Assembly (NCBI RefSeq): GCF_002843425.1
Contig: NZ_NKXO01000004.1
Location: 1-64,000, forward strand
DNA length: 64,000 nucleotides
DNA from: Raineya orbicola
Lineage (GTDB): Bacteria; Bacteroidota; Bacteroidia; Cytophagales; Thermonemataceae
Direction: 5' to 3'
Both the position numbers and the translations under genes were made by a program. Positions 17,899-26,274 of this stretch are shown here, one piece after another. Each line of letters opens with the position of its first letter. Position 1 is the first letter of the stretch. Under the pieces are notes generated by a model. It searched no databases. It had not been told where the DNA came from and saw only the letters and a program-made list of their open reading frames with translations.

Positions 17899-18711
17899 AT
17901 GGCAACCGCTACCACACAAAAAACAAATTGGCTTGTAGATATGCTTACAAGCTCTTTGGGCAGAAAGCTCATTATGGCTCTTACAGGGCTTTTTCTGATT
18001 TTATTTTTGGTGGTTCATTTATTAGGCAACTTACAACTGCTCAAAGATGATAACGGCGTTTCATTTAATCGTTATGCCGATTTTATGGGGCATAACCCGC
18101 TTATTCAAACTATCTCCATTGGTAATTTCTTTTTCATTGCCTTGCATATTGTAACAAGCATCATTCTTACGCTTCGCAACCGAGCCGCAAGACCCGTGCA
18201 GTATGCCTATGTAAATATGGGTAAAAGCAGTTCTTGGGCTTCTCGGAATATGATGCTCTTGGGAACAATCATTTTGATTTTCTTGGTAGTGCATTTACAG
18301 GCTTTTTGGGCTAAATCAAAATTTGGCGGTTTGAGCGAAACCACCCTTGATGGCAAAAGCGTACATAACCTTTATGAAGCTACGCAAATAGCTTTCAGTG
18401 AGCTTTGGATTGTGATTTTGTATGTAGTTTCTATGGTAGGTTTGGCTTTTCATTTGGTACACGGCTTTAAGAGTGCCTTTCAGACACTCGGTCTGAACCA
18501 CAAAAAATATAATGCCCTTATTCATCACGTAGGGGTGGCTTTTGCAGTATTTGTGCCTGCGGCGTATGCGTGCATTCCTGTGCTTATGCACACTAAACAA
18601 GAAAGTCTTTCGCTGGTGGCATTGGGAAGTTGTTTGGTTGTAGCAGGCATAGTCTCTGCTATTGTAAAGCCTCGTGAAGAAAGAAAAATGAGCGAAGGAG
18701 GAGCGGGATAA
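17899..18711 (+). CDS. sdhC: Succinate dehydrogenase/fumarate reductase cytochrome b subunit
   Basis: A 270-residue membrane anchor of complex II, the single-subunit di-heme type (SdhC/FrdC b558) usual in Bacteroidota. It has five long hydrophobic segments. Haem-ligand candidates are the histidines in FLVVHLLGN, FIALHIVTS, LVVHLQAFW and LAFHLVHGF, and the SxxGRKLIMALTG start is characteristic. It carries electrons between the flavoprotein/iron-sulfur part and menaquinone. The stop codon is only 1 nt before the ATG of mntA, so the toxin-antitoxin pair is translated from the same message. Confidence 0.93.
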   Translation: MATATTQKTNWLVDMLTSSLGRKLIMALTGLFLILFLVVHLLGNLQLLKDDNGVSFNRYADFMGHNPLIQTISIGNFFFIALHIVTSIILTLRNRAARPVQYAYVNMGKSSSWASRNMMLLGTIILIFLVVHLQAFWAKSKFGGLSETTLDGKSVHNLYEATQIAFSELWIVILYVVSMVGLAFHLVHGFKSAFQTLGLNHKKYNALIHHVGVAFAVFVPAAYACIPVLMHTKQESLSLVALGSCLVVAGIVSAIVKPREERKMSEGGAG

Positions 18712-18712
18712 A

Positions 18713-19009
18713 ATGACTGGCGAATTAGAAAATATACGGCAACGGCTGCTACCTTTTTTTCAAAGAAAACCTATCATAAAGGCTTATTTATTTGGTTCTT
18801 ATGCAAGAGAGGAAGCTAATGAAGAAAGCGATATAGATATTTTGGTTGAATTGGATTACTCACAGATTATTGGTTGGGAGTTTTTGAGTTGGAAAAACGA
18901 AATAGAAGAGCTACTTCAAAAAAAAGTAGATTTGGTTTCGGTCAGAGGTATTTCCAAGCACTTGCAACCATTAATTGAAAAGGAAAGACAAATACTGTAT
19001 GCAAGATAA
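18713..19009 (+). CDS. mntA: MNT-type minimal nucleotidyltransferase antitoxin
   Basis: A 98-residue minimal nucleotidyltransferase with the defining GSYAREE...SDIDILVELD motif (G28-S29, D40, D42) and a third acidic residue about D73 (KKVDLVS). In characterised HEPN/MNT systems this enzyme inactivates the HepT RNase by adding AMP groups to a tyrosine. All catalytic residues appear intact, so it should be active. It starts 1 nt after sdhC stops and overlaps hepT by 11 nt, the usual coupled arrangement of the pair. Its position inside a succinate dehydrogenase operon is unusual. Confidence 0.88.
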   Translation: MTGELENIRQRLLPFFQRKPIIKAYLFGSYAREEANEESDIDILVELDYSQIIGWEFLSWKNEIEELLQKKVDLVSVRGISKHLQPLIEKERQILYAR

Positions 19010-19307
19010 CTTGGGCGATAAAGTTCGTTTGCTTCATATTTTAGAAGCAGTAGAAAGCATTTTAGAGTACACCGCACAAGTTGATTTTGAAATTTTTACA
19101 AGAGAAAAAATGAGGTATGATGCCGTATTGCGTCAGATAGAAATTATTGGAGAAGCCGCAAGTAGAGTATCTAATGAATTAAAATCAAATACAAGTAATG
19201 TTGAGTGGCGAAATATTGTTGGACTACGAAACATTGTTATTCATCAGTACTTTGGAGTAGATGACTTACTTATTTGGAACATCATTCAAAAAATATCCCC
19301 GAATTGA
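18999..19307 (+). CDS. hepT: HEPN-family RNase toxin HepT, C-terminus frameshifted
   Basis: A 102-residue HEPN protein from the ATG at 18999. The RX4HXY RNase motif is complete (RNIVIHQY), including the tyrosine that MNT enzymes modify. The present frame ends abruptly at QKISPN (stop 19305-19307). Reading the next frame from the A6 tract at 19288-19293 restores a family-like ending, NIPELKEQIKNILTTFFP, with a stop at 19346-19348. One missing A would explain this: a real deletion, an assembly error in a homopolymer, or slippage. The catalytic part is upstream of the shift, so toxicity may be kept. Confidence 0.82.
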   Translation: MQDNLGDKVRLLHILEAVESILEYTAQVDFEIFTREKMRYDAVLRQIEIIGEAASRVSNELKSNTSNVEWRNIVGLRNIVIHQYFGVDDLLIWNIIQKISPN

Positions 19308-19348
19308 AAGAACAAATTAAAAATATCTTGACAACATTTTTTCCATAA
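19288..19348 (+). pseudogene. Out-of-frame 3' end of hepT
   Basis: In the frame shifted relative to hepT, the 19 codons after the A6 run read as a plausible HepT C-terminus (PELKEQIKNIL...) and stop at 19346-19348, 21 nt before the sdhA ATG. This segment is untranslated unless slippage occurs or the sequence should have seven A's. Confidence 0.65.
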
Positions 19349-19369
19349 AAACATAAACGCATAGCTCAT

Positions 19370-21304
19370 ATGAAATTAGACGCCAAAATTCCCGAAGGAC
19401 CGCTTGCCGAAAAATGGGACAGACACAAGTTCAACCTAAAACTTGTCAATCCTGCCAATAAACGCAAATATGAAATCATTGTTGTAGGAACAGGTTTGGC
19501 AGGAGCTTCTGCCGCCGCCACCCTTGCCGAATTGGGCTACAATGTAAAGGCTTTTTGTTTCCAAGATAGCCCACGTAGGGCTCACTCTATTGCCGCACAA
19601 GGCGGTATCAATGCTGCCAAAAATTACAAAAATGACGGCGATAGCGTTTTCCGTCTGTTTTACGATACCATCAAAGGAGGCGATTACAGAGCCCGCGAGG
19701 CAAACGTATATCGTTTGGCACAAGTTTCTGTAAATATCATTGACCAATGCGTAGCACAAGGCGTGCCTTTTGCCCGCGAATACGGCGGACTTTTAGATAA
19801 TCGCTCTTTCGGGGGAGCTCAAGTTTCACGTACTTTTTATGCCAAAGGACAAACAGGGCAACAGCTTCTTTTAGGAGCTTATCAGGCATTGAGCCGTCAG
19901 ATTGCCGCAGGCAAAGTGCAAATGTTCCCTCGTACTGAACTAATGGACGTGGTAGTAGTAGATGGCAAATGTCGTGGCATTATCACCCGAAACCTCGTAA
20001 CAGGCGAAATTGAAGCTCATTCGGCTCACGCCGTTTTGCTCTGTACAGGTGGTTATGGAAATGTTTTTTACCTTTCTACCAACGCAATGGGTTCTAACGG
20101 CTCGGCGGCGTGGCGAGCTCATAAACGTGGGGCTTTGTTTGCCAATCCTTGCTTTACGCAGATTCACCCTACGTGTATTCCTGTATCAGGTGACTACCAA
20201 TCTAAGCTAACTTTGATGTCGGAATCTTTGCGTAATGATGGACGCGTGTGGGTGCCTAAAAAAATTGAGGACGCCGAAGCCATTCGTAAAGGTCTCAAAT
20301 CGCCCAAAGATATTAAAGAAGAAGACCGCGACTACTTTTTGGAAAGGAAATATCCCTCTTTTGGTAACCTTGTGCCTCGTGATGTGGCTTCTCGCAATGC
20401 CAAATACGTGTGTGATGAAGGTAGAGGAGTGAGTCAGACAGGTTTAGCAGTGTATCTGGACTTTGCCGATGCCATCAAACGCGATGGCAAAGCCGTAATT
20501 GAAGCCAAATACGGCAACCTTTTTGATATGTACAAGCAAATCACCGACCAAGACCCTTACGAAGTACCTATGATGATTTACCCTGCGGTGCATTACACGA
20601 TGGGCGGCTTGTGGGTAGATTACAACCTGATGACTACCATTCAGGGTTTGTATGCTCTCGGTGAATGTAATTTCTCTGACCACGGGGCTAATCGTTTAGG
20701 AGCTTCTGCCCTTATGCAAGGATTAGCCGATGGATACTTCGTAATTCCTTATACCATCGGTGATTATTTAGCAACGATTGGTCCTGCGGATAAAGTACCT
20801 GCCTCTCACCCTGCTTTTGAGGAAGCTAAAAAGGAAGTGAAAGACCGCATTCAGAAACTACTTTCTATCAAAGGTAATAAAACCGTTGATGAAATTCATA
20901 GAGAGTTAGGTAAAATTATGTGGGATTACTGCGGTATGTCTCGCAATGCGGAAGGTTTGAAATACGCCAAGGGCAAAATCCAAGAGTTACGTGAAGAGTT
21001 CTGGAAAAATGTAAAGGTTACAGGTACTAATGAAGAATTTAACCAAACTTTGGAAAAAGCCTACCGAGTAGCTGACTTTTTAGAGCTTGGCGAACTAATG
21101 GTTGATGATGCTCTGCACAGAAACGAATCCTGTGGAGGACACTTCCGAGAAGAGTACCAAATAGATGGTGAGGCAAAACGTGATGATGAAAACTTCGCCT
21201 ATGTAGCCGCTTGGGAATACAAAGGTGATAATCAGCCCGAAGTACTGCACAAAGAAGAGCTAATCTTTGAAAATGTTAAGCTCACGCAAAGGAGCTACAA
21301 GTAA
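19370..21304 (+). CDS. sdhA: Succinate dehydrogenase/fumarate reductase flavoprotein subunit
   Basis: A 644-residue FAD-binding catalytic subunit oxidising succinate to fumarate. It shows the dinucleotide-binding [10 protein letters not shown], the covalent-FAD histidine block [15 protein letters not shown], and the substrate site HPTCIP. Further family blocks are [10 protein letters not shown] and a C-terminal [14 protein letters not shown]. Length and start fit the Bacteroidota b558 group, where sdhA usually follows sdhC and precedes sdhB. Here mntA-hepT separates it from sdhC, and a strong terminator with Uma2 genes follows instead of sdhB. The iron-sulfur subunit must be encoded elsewhere if complex II is functional. 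Confidence 0.96.
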   Translation: MKLDAKIPEGPLAEKWDRHKFNLKLVNPANKRKYEIIVVGTGLAGASAAATLAELGYNVKAFCFQDSPRRAHSIAAQGGINAAKNYKNDGDSVFRLFYDTIKGGDYRAREANVYRLAQVSVNIIDQCVAQGVPFAREYGGLLDNRSFGGAQVSRTFYAKGQTGQQLLLGAYQALSRQIAAGKVQMFPRTELMDVVVVDGKCRGIITRNLVTGEIEAHSAHAVLLCTGGYGNVFYLSTNAMGSNGSAAWRAHKRGALFANPCFTQIHPTCIPVSGDYQSKLTLMSESLRNDGRVWVPKKIEDAEAIRKGLKSPKDIKEEDRDYFLERKYPSFGNLVPRDVASRNAKYVCDEGRGVSQTGLAVYLDFADAIKRDGKAVIEAKYGNLFDMYKQITDQDPYEVPMMIYPAVHYTMGGLWVDYNLMTTIQGLYALGECNFSDHGANRLGASALMQGLADGYFVIPYTIGDYLATIGPADKVPASHPAFEEAKKEVKDRIQKLLSIKGNKTVDEIHRELGKIMWDYCGMSRNAEGLKYAKGKIQELREEFWKNVKVTGTNEEFNQTLEKAYRVADFLELGELMVDDALHRNESCGGHFREEYQIDGEAKRDDENFAYVAAWEYKGDNQPEVLHKEELIFENVKLTQRSYK

Positions 21305-21308
21305 AATC

Positions 21309-21345
21309 AAAAAATCCCGAAATTTTGCAGTTTCGGGATTTTTTT
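21309..21345 (+). terminator. Rho-independent terminator after sdhA
   Basis: Arms 21309-21322 and 21331-21344 (core ATCCCGAAA/TTTCGGGAT) pair over 14 bp around an 8-nt loop and end in a T run. It closes the sdh unit directly after the sdhA stop and separates it from the Uma2 pair. Confidence 0.88.
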
Positions 21346-21371
21346 ATACATTTAGCATAAAGTTTTAGCTT

Positions 21372-21935
21372 ATGGAAACCCTTGTAAAAATCAGTGTAGA
21401 GGAATACTTGGAGCAAGAAGCCCGAAACCAACATAAAAGCGAATACCACGCAGGTGAGGTGATTGCTATGGCAGGTGCTTCTATCAATCACAATGTAGTG
21501 GTTAGAAATTTGTTCAAAAATCTTATATTTTGCATAGATGAGAATAATTGTGAGATTTTTACAAGTGATATGCTTGTAAAAATTCCTGCTTGCGAAAAAT
21601 TTGTCTATCCTGACTTAATAATTTTATGTAAAGATAGACAACTTGAAAAACACAAAGGCATAGATGTTTTACTTAACCCCACTATTGTCATTGAAGTTTT
21701 ATCCGAAAGCACCGCCCATTACGACGCCCACGAGAAAATGGAATGTTATTTCGCACTGGAAAGTCTGAAAGAATATTGGCTTGTAGATAGTGAAAAAGTT
21801 TCTATCAAAGGCTATAAGCGACAGAATGAAAGTGATTGGAATTTACACCTTACCAAAAACCCCGAAGAAAAAATTTTCATCGGAGAGTGCGAAATTCTTG
21901 TGAAAGACATTTATCTGAAAACCAACTTACTCTAA
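21372..21935 (+). CDS. Uma2-family putative PD-(D/E)XK endonuclease (copy 1)
   Basis: A 187-residue member of the Uma2/DUF820 family, predicted restriction-endonuclease-like proteins of unknown substrate. The nuclease-like core is visible as VYPDLIILC (Asp), IVIEVLSEST (Glu) and the following YDAHEKMECYFAL (Lys), then EYWLVD. It is followed after 3 nt by a second copy. The first 37 and last 86 residues are nearly identical to that copy (4 differences in the last 86). Residues 38-101 match at only about half of positions. There is no sign of an IS around the pair. Function is unknown. Confidence 0.85.
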   Translation: METLVKISVEEYLEQEARNQHKSEYHAGEVIAMAGASINHNVVVRNLFKNLIFCIDENNCEIFTSDMLVKIPACEKFVYPDLIILCKDRQLEKHKGIDVLLNPTIVIEVLSESTAHYDAHEKMECYFALESLKEYWLVDSEKVSIKGYKRQNESDWNLHLTKNPEEKIFIGECEILVKDIYLKTNLL

Positions 21936-21938
21936 ACT

Positions 21939-22502
21939 ATGGAAACCCTCGTAAAAATCAGTGTAGAGGAATACTTGGAGCAAGAAGCCCGAAACCAACA
22001 TAAAAGCGAATATCACGCAGGTGAGGTTATCGCTATGGCAGGTGCATCTCTGAAACACAATGTTATAGTAGCAAATGTAATTACTATTTTGAGTAATTGT
22101 ACCAAAGAAAAAAACTGCATTGTGCTACCCAGCGATATACTCGTAAAACTATCTACTTGTGAAAGATATGTTTATCCTGATGTAGTATTGGTTTGTGGTG
22201 AGCAACATCTTGAAATATACAAAGGTATAGAAGTTTTGCTCAATCCCACTATTATCATTGAAGTTTTATCCGAAAGCACTGCCCATTACGACGCCCACGA
22301 AAAAATGGAATGTTATTTCGCACTGGAAAGTCTGAAAGAATATTGGCTCGTAGATAGTGAAAAAGTTGCTATCAGAGGCTACAAAAGGCAAAACGAAAAC
22401 GACTGGAACTTACACCTTACCAAAAACCCCGAAGAAAAAATTTTCATCGGAGAGTGCGAAATCCTTGTGAAAGATATTTATCTGAAAACCAATTTACTAT
22501 AA
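21939..22502 (+). CDS. Uma2-family putative PD-(D/E)XK endonuclease (copy 2)
   Basis: A 187-residue paralogue of the preceding gene, in the same frame register and translationally coupled (3-nt gap). It keeps the same putative active-site blocks: VYPDVVLVC, IIIEVLSEST and the lysine in AHEKMECYF. Over the first 111 bases the two genes differ at only five positions, all silent, while the central part has diverged strongly. This is a recent tandem duplication combined with divergence or replacement of the centre, or ongoing conversion of the ends. No terminator was recognised after it, and the YebC promoter lies about 50 nt downstream. Confidence 0.85.
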   Translation: METLVKISVEEYLEQEARNQHKSEYHAGEVIAMAGASLKHNVIVANVITILSNCTKEKNCIVLPSDILVKLSTCERYVYPDVVLVCGEQHLEIYKGIEVLLNPTIIIEVLSESTAHYDAHEKMECYFALESLKEYWLVDSEKVAIRGYKRQNENDWNLHLTKNPEEKIFIGECEILVKDIYLKTNLL

Positions 22503-22552
22503 ATCCATAAAAAGTTCAAACAACAGCTCTATTACGGAAATTTTTTGCTATT

Positions 22553-22603
22553 TTGCAGAAATTTTTGCAAGTTTCTGTACTTTTGTAAAAATTTCTAACT
22601 TTG
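22553..22603 (+). promoter_or_regulatory. Overlapping promoters of the yebC gene
   Basis: TTG (22553-22555), a 22-nt spacer and TACTTTTG (22578-22585) form one full match. A second exact -7 element TAACTTTG follows at 22596-22603 without a well-placed TTG. The ATG is at 22663. Confidence 0.55.
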
Positions 22604-22662
22604 GCTTTGTAATTCTATTTTCGTAAATCAGTTAATCATTACCTAAATCCAAAATAAAAGCT

Positions 22663-23373
22663 ATGGGAAGAGCCTTTGAATTTAGAAAAGAAAGAAAGTT
22701 CAAACGCTGGGGGCAAATGGCTAAAACTTTTACCAAATATGCCCGTGAAATTGCTATGGCTGTAAAAGCAGGCGGTGCCGACCCCCAATACAATGCACGC
22801 CTTCGTACTATCTTACAAAATGCCAAACACGATAATGTTCCCAAAGAAAATATTGAAAGAGCTATCAAAAAAGCAAGTTCCAAAGACCAAGAAGAGTATA
22901 AAGAAGTAGTATATGAAGGATATGCTCCACACGGTATTGCAGTAATCATTGAAACTGCCACAGACAACCCTACACGCACCGTAGCAAATATTCGGAGTTA
23001 TTTTAATAAATGTGGGGGAAGTTTGGGTGTTTCGGGTTCAGTAGATTTTCTCTTTGAAAGACAAGCTGTGTTTCAAGTTACTATGAAAGAAAATGTTAAT
23101 TTAGAAGAAATGGAGCTTGAACTGATTGATTTCGGCTTAAACGAAATGGTAGTTGATGAAGGCGAAATTTTCATCTATGCGGGTTTTGAAGGTTTCGGTA
23201 AAATTCAAAAATATTTAGAGGACAAAGGTTTTGAAATCAAAAGTGCTAAATTAGAGCGTATTCCTTTGGATACTAAACAATTAACCCCCGAGCAAGAAGC
23301 AGATGTAGAAAAACTGCTCGAAAAGCTCAACGAAGATGATGATGTTCAACAAGTATTTCATAATATGAAGTAA
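22663..23373 (+). CDS. YebC/PmpR (TACO1-like) protein
   Basis: A 236-residue protein of the YebC/PmpR family. Diagnostic blocks are the start MGRAFEFRKERKFKRWGQMAKTF, the variant of the usual AGHSKW opening found in Bacteroidota, then AREIAMAVKAGGADP and NVPKENIERAIKKA. Domain III contains GGSLGVSGSVDFLFERQ. Members have been described as transcription regulators and, more recently, as ribosome-associated factors aiding translation of proline-rich stretches. Which role applies here is not decidable. It is probably monocistronic, with its own promoter; the next gene starts 27 nt later and may be read through. Confidence 0.92.
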   Translation: MGRAFEFRKERKFKRWGQMAKTFTKYAREIAMAVKAGGADPQYNARLRTILQNAKHDNVPKENIERAIKKASSKDQEEYKEVVYEGYAPHGIAVIIETATDNPTRTVANIRSYFNKCGGSLGVSGSVDFLFERQAVFQVTMKENVNLEEMELELIDFGLNEMVVDEGEIFIYAGFEGFGKIQKYLEDKGFEIKSAKLERIPLDTKQLTPEQEADVEKLLEKLNEDDDVQQVFHNMK

Positions 23374-23400
23374 TTTTCACAACTCAAAACTAATTTTTTT

Positions 23401-23796
23401 ATGCAAAAAACAACTTTTATTTTTGTTATTTTGGCGTGGTTCTTTTCGGCTAATCAATGCAAAAAAACTGGAGACTGGGACAAAGTTTTTGATAAAACTT
23501 GGGTACGCTCCTCCGAAGAAGAAAAAGGCGATGGAGTAGAAGTGTATCGCACCGAAGGCTATAACTTTCCTATTTCTCGCGGTCCTCGTGAGGCTTTCCG
23601 TATGAGTAAAAATGGCGGTTTTATGCTCCGCATCGCCCCTGCTGATGCCCCTGTGGAAATCAAAGGCTCTTGGAAAGCCAACGGCAAAAAACAAGCAAAC
23701 ATAAACCTTGAAAAGAATAGCTACATAGGAAAAACTGATTTTGTATATGAGTTGGTAGATGTTCAAAATGATGTGCTTAAAATCAAAAGACAATGA
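23401..23796 (+). CDS. Small hypothetical lipoprotein upstream of corA
   Basis: A 131-residue protein with a hydrophobic N-terminus ending SANQC, a plausible lipobox with the cysteine about residue 20. The rest is strand-rich (VEVYRTEGYNFP, KNGGFMLRIAPAD, VEIKGSWKANGKK, DFVYELVDVQNDVLKIKR), much like small lipocalin-type lipoproteins of Bacteroidota. No function can be assigned. Its stop overlaps the corA start codon in ATGA, so the two are translationally coupled. Confidence 0.75.
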   Translation: MQKTTFIFVILAWFFSANQCKKTGDWDKVFDKTWVRSSEEEKGDGVEVYRTEGYNFPISRGPREAFRMSKNGGFMLRIAPADAPVEIKGSWKANGKKQANINLEKNSYIGKTDFVYELVDVQNDVLKIKRQ

Positions 23797-24929
23797 GTTC
23801 CTCTGACCGCAGAAGCCAAGAATTAGACATCATACCTGAAACTTTTTCAGGCTACAAAAGAGTACAAGGTGCATATCCGGGTTATTACGATGTGCAGAGC
23901 GATGTTATTCCTGAAATTCGTGTCTTTTCTTACAACGCAGAGGTCTGCTTTGAACACAAATTTAATGGACTTTCTGAACTATTTGCCTACTTAGATAAAC
24001 AGCCTGATACCCTTAAACATTGGATTGATACCGAAGGCATCGGAAATACCGCTTTCTTTGATAGTCTTAAAAATTATTTCAAGCTACATAACCTTGCCAT
24101 TGAAGATGCTGTGAGCGGCGACCAACGACCCAAAGTAGAAACCTACGATGAGCATATTTTTATTATTTCACGAATGTTGTATCATTTACCTGAAAATAAT
24201 AAACTCATCAATGAACAAGTCGCCTTTTTTGTTCTCCCAAATATTTTGCTAACTATTCAAGATGAATACGAGGACTGCCTAGAACCTGTACGCGAACGCC
24301 TACGCAAAGGCAAAGGCACAATGCGTGCTTCTAGCATATTCTACCTCACCTACGCCCTGATTGATGCCATTGTGGATAACTATTTCCCTATGGCTGAAAA
24401 TATCGCCCAAAGGCTCAACGAGTTAGAAGACAAAATCATTACAAACGTAAATAATGTAAGCATTCACGATATTTTGCAAATCAAGCGTGAAATTTTGCAA
24501 ATTCGTAAAGCCGCCCTTGCCGAAAGAGATAAGATTAGCGAGCTTCTGCGTTGCGAACACCCTCTCAAAGACCCCAAAGTAGAAGTATATCTTCGGGATA
24601 CTTACGACCATTGCTTACAAATTTTAGAAGTACTTGATGACGAAAAAGAAATTGCTTACAGCCTTGCCGAAGCCTATAACTCAACCCTTACTCATAAAAC
24701 TAATGAAGTAATGAAAGTGCTGACTATTATTTCAGCCATTTTCATTCCACTCACCTTTATTGTAGGAGTGTATGGTATGAACTTTGCCCCCGAAGGATTA
24801 GAAAAAGAGGCTTTACCGCTCAATATGCCCGAATTGTATCACCCTTACGGCTATATTGGTGTTTGGATTGTAATGATTGCCATTGCCATTGGTGCATTTA
24901 TTTTCTTTAAGCGAAAAAGGTGGATATAA
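23793..24929 (+). CDS. corA: CorA-type Mg2+/Co2+ channel
   Basis: A 378-residue divalent-cation channel. It has a large cytoplasmic N-terminal domain with long helices, then two C-terminal membrane helices. The first ends in the defining GMN motif (VGVYGMNFAPEG), and the second (YIGVWIVMIAIAIGAFIFF) precedes a basic tail (KRKRWI), as in other CorA pentamers. The main role is Mg2+ uptake. The coupling to a small lipoprotein gene (4-nt overlap) is notable because CorA itself needs no partner. The protoporphyrinogen oxidase gene follows after 34 nt. Confidence 0.93.
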   Translation: MSSSDRRSQELDIIPETFSGYKRVQGAYPGYYDVQSDVIPEIRVFSYNAEVCFEHKFNGLSELFAYLDKQPDTLKHWIDTEGIGNTAFFDSLKNYFKLHNLAIEDAVSGDQRPKVETYDEHIFIISRMLYHLPENNKLINEQVAFFVLPNILLTIQDEYEDCLEPVRERLRKGKGTMRASSIFYLTYALIDAIVDNYFPMAENIAQRLNELEDKIITNVNNVSIHDILQIKREILQIRKAALAERDKISELLRCEHPLKDPKVEVYLRDTYDHCLQILEVLDDEKEIAYSLAEAYNSTLTHKTNEVMKVLTIISAIFIPLTFIVGVYGMNFAPEGLEKEALPLNMPELYHPYGYIGVWIVMIAIAIGAFIFFKRKRWI

Positions 24930-24963
24930 ACTTTTTATTCATTGTGCCTAATTGGTGCAAAAT

Positions 24964-26268
24964 ATGATTGCTATCATTGGAGCTGGTATCTCTGGGTTAA
25001 GTCTGGCTTATTTCTTGCAAAAGCAAAATGTTCCTTATTTGCTTTTGGAAAAAAAGGAAAATGAACACTCACCCGGTGGTTTTATTCAATCAGTTAGAGA
25101 AAAAGAATATTTATACGAACTCGGTCCTAATTCTTTGCTCTGTGATGATTTCTTGCTCCAATGGCTCAATGAACTGGAACTTACCTCGCAAATCGTAGAG
25201 GCTAACACCGTGAGTAAAAGTCGTTTTGTTTTCAAAAATGGCAAATATCAAAAACTGCCTTCTTCACCCCTTTCGCTATTTTGGAATAGTTTTTTTTCTT
25301 GGAAATCTAAGAAACAAATTTTCCGAGAACCTAAAATTAAATCCAAAACCCACCCACAAGAAACCCTCACCGAATTTTTTGAACGCCGTTTTGGTAGAGA
25401 AGTAGTGGATTACGCATTAGACCCCTTCGTTTCGGGTATTTATGCAGGAAATCCCGATGAACTGCTCTTGCAATATACTTTTCCCTTTTTAGCCGAATTA
25501 GAGAAAAAATATGGTTCTGTCATCAAAGGACTAAAAAAAAACAAATTAGAACGTAAAAAAAGCATTTCTTTCAAAAATGGAATGCAAACCCTTCCTAAAA
25601 CTCTGGCTCAAAAAGTAGGCGTTACTTATTGTGAAGGTGGTGTGCAAAGTGTTTTCAAAAACCTTCATTCTTGGGAAATCTTAACCGAAAAACAAAGCTT
25701 CAAAGCGGAAAAAGTAGTTATTACTACACCTGCCTATGTTGCAGGCAATATTCTGCAAAAAATAGATTTCTCTTTGGCAGAAAATTTGCAGAAAATTGCT
25801 TATGCCCCAATGGTGGTAGTGCATACCATTTACTACAAAGACCTCTTCAAAAAACCTTTGAATGGCTTTGGAGCTTTGCACCCACACAAAGAAAAACTTT
25901 TTACATTAGGACATATCTGGAGCAGTTCGGTATTTGAAGGGCGATGCAAAGAAAACGAAGTGCTTTTCACAAGTTTTATAGGAGGAATGCGAGGGATTGA
26001 AAAAACTTTTCTGGACGATAATACCCTTATGAGCAAAGTACAAAAGGAAATTCGCGAAATTTATCGCATAGATGCTCTACCTGTTTTACAAAAAGTTACG
26101 CGTTGGCAAAAAGCCATTCCACAATACGATAAATTTATTTTACCCGTTTATGAAAGATTAAATGATTTAGAAACAGAAAACCTGTATATTTGTGCCAACT
26201 GGAAAGATGGTGTTTCTATCGCCGATTGCATCAAAAAAGCCTATAAACTTGCTGAAAAACTGAAATAA
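24964..26268 (+). CDS. hemY: Protoporphyrinogen oxidase (FAD, oxygen-dependent type)
   Basis: A flavoprotein of 434 residues from the ATG at 24964; a TTG at 24952 would add only four residues before the Rossmann strand. It starts MIAIIGAGISGLSLAYFL, the FAD-binding GxGxxG, and continues with LLLEKKENEHSPGGFIQSV. It ends with the C-terminal FAD-contacting block LYICANWKDGVSIADCI, typical of HemY-type enzymes. It oxidises protoporphyrinogen IX in haem synthesis, consistent with aerobic growth and the cytochrome b of SdhC. Another amine-oxidase-fold function is possible but less likely. It is followed after 6 nt by the DUF4199 gene. Confidence 0.85.
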   Translation: MIAIIGAGISGLSLAYFLQKQNVPYLLLEKKENEHSPGGFIQSVREKEYLYELGPNSLLCDDFLLQWLNELELTSQIVEANTVSKSRFVFKNGKYQKLPSSPLSLFWNSFFSWKSKKQIFREPKIKSKTHPQETLTEFFERRFGREVVDYALDPFVSGIYAGNPDELLLQYTFPFLAELEKKYGSVIKGLKKNKLERKKSISFKNGMQTLPKTLAQKVGVTYCEGGVQSVFKNLHSWEILTEKQSFKAEKVVITTPAYVAGNILQKIDFSLAENLQKIAYAPMVVVHTIYYKDLFKKPLNGFGALHPHKEKLFTLGHIWSSSVFEGRCKENEVLFTSFIGGMRGIEKTFLDDNTLMSKVQKEIREIYRIDALPVLQKVTRWQKAIPQYDKFILPVYERLNDLETENLYICANWKDGVSIADCIKKAYKLAEKLK

Positions 26269-26274
26269 AACTAT

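Larger units (their letters stand above)
21372..22502 (+). repeat. Tandem duplication of a Uma2 gene
   Basis: Two units of 567 bp start at 21372 and 21939, counting each gene plus the 3-nt spacer. The ends are nearly identical in nucleotide sequence and the middle is diverged. The duplicated unit appears to be exactly the gene, with no visible flanking target duplication. Confidence 0.85.

Noticed and set aside
21372-22502. Uma2 tandem pair as part of an insertion sequence
   Set aside because: There are no terminal inverted repeats, no transposase and no target-site duplication visible; the duplicated unit is just the gene.
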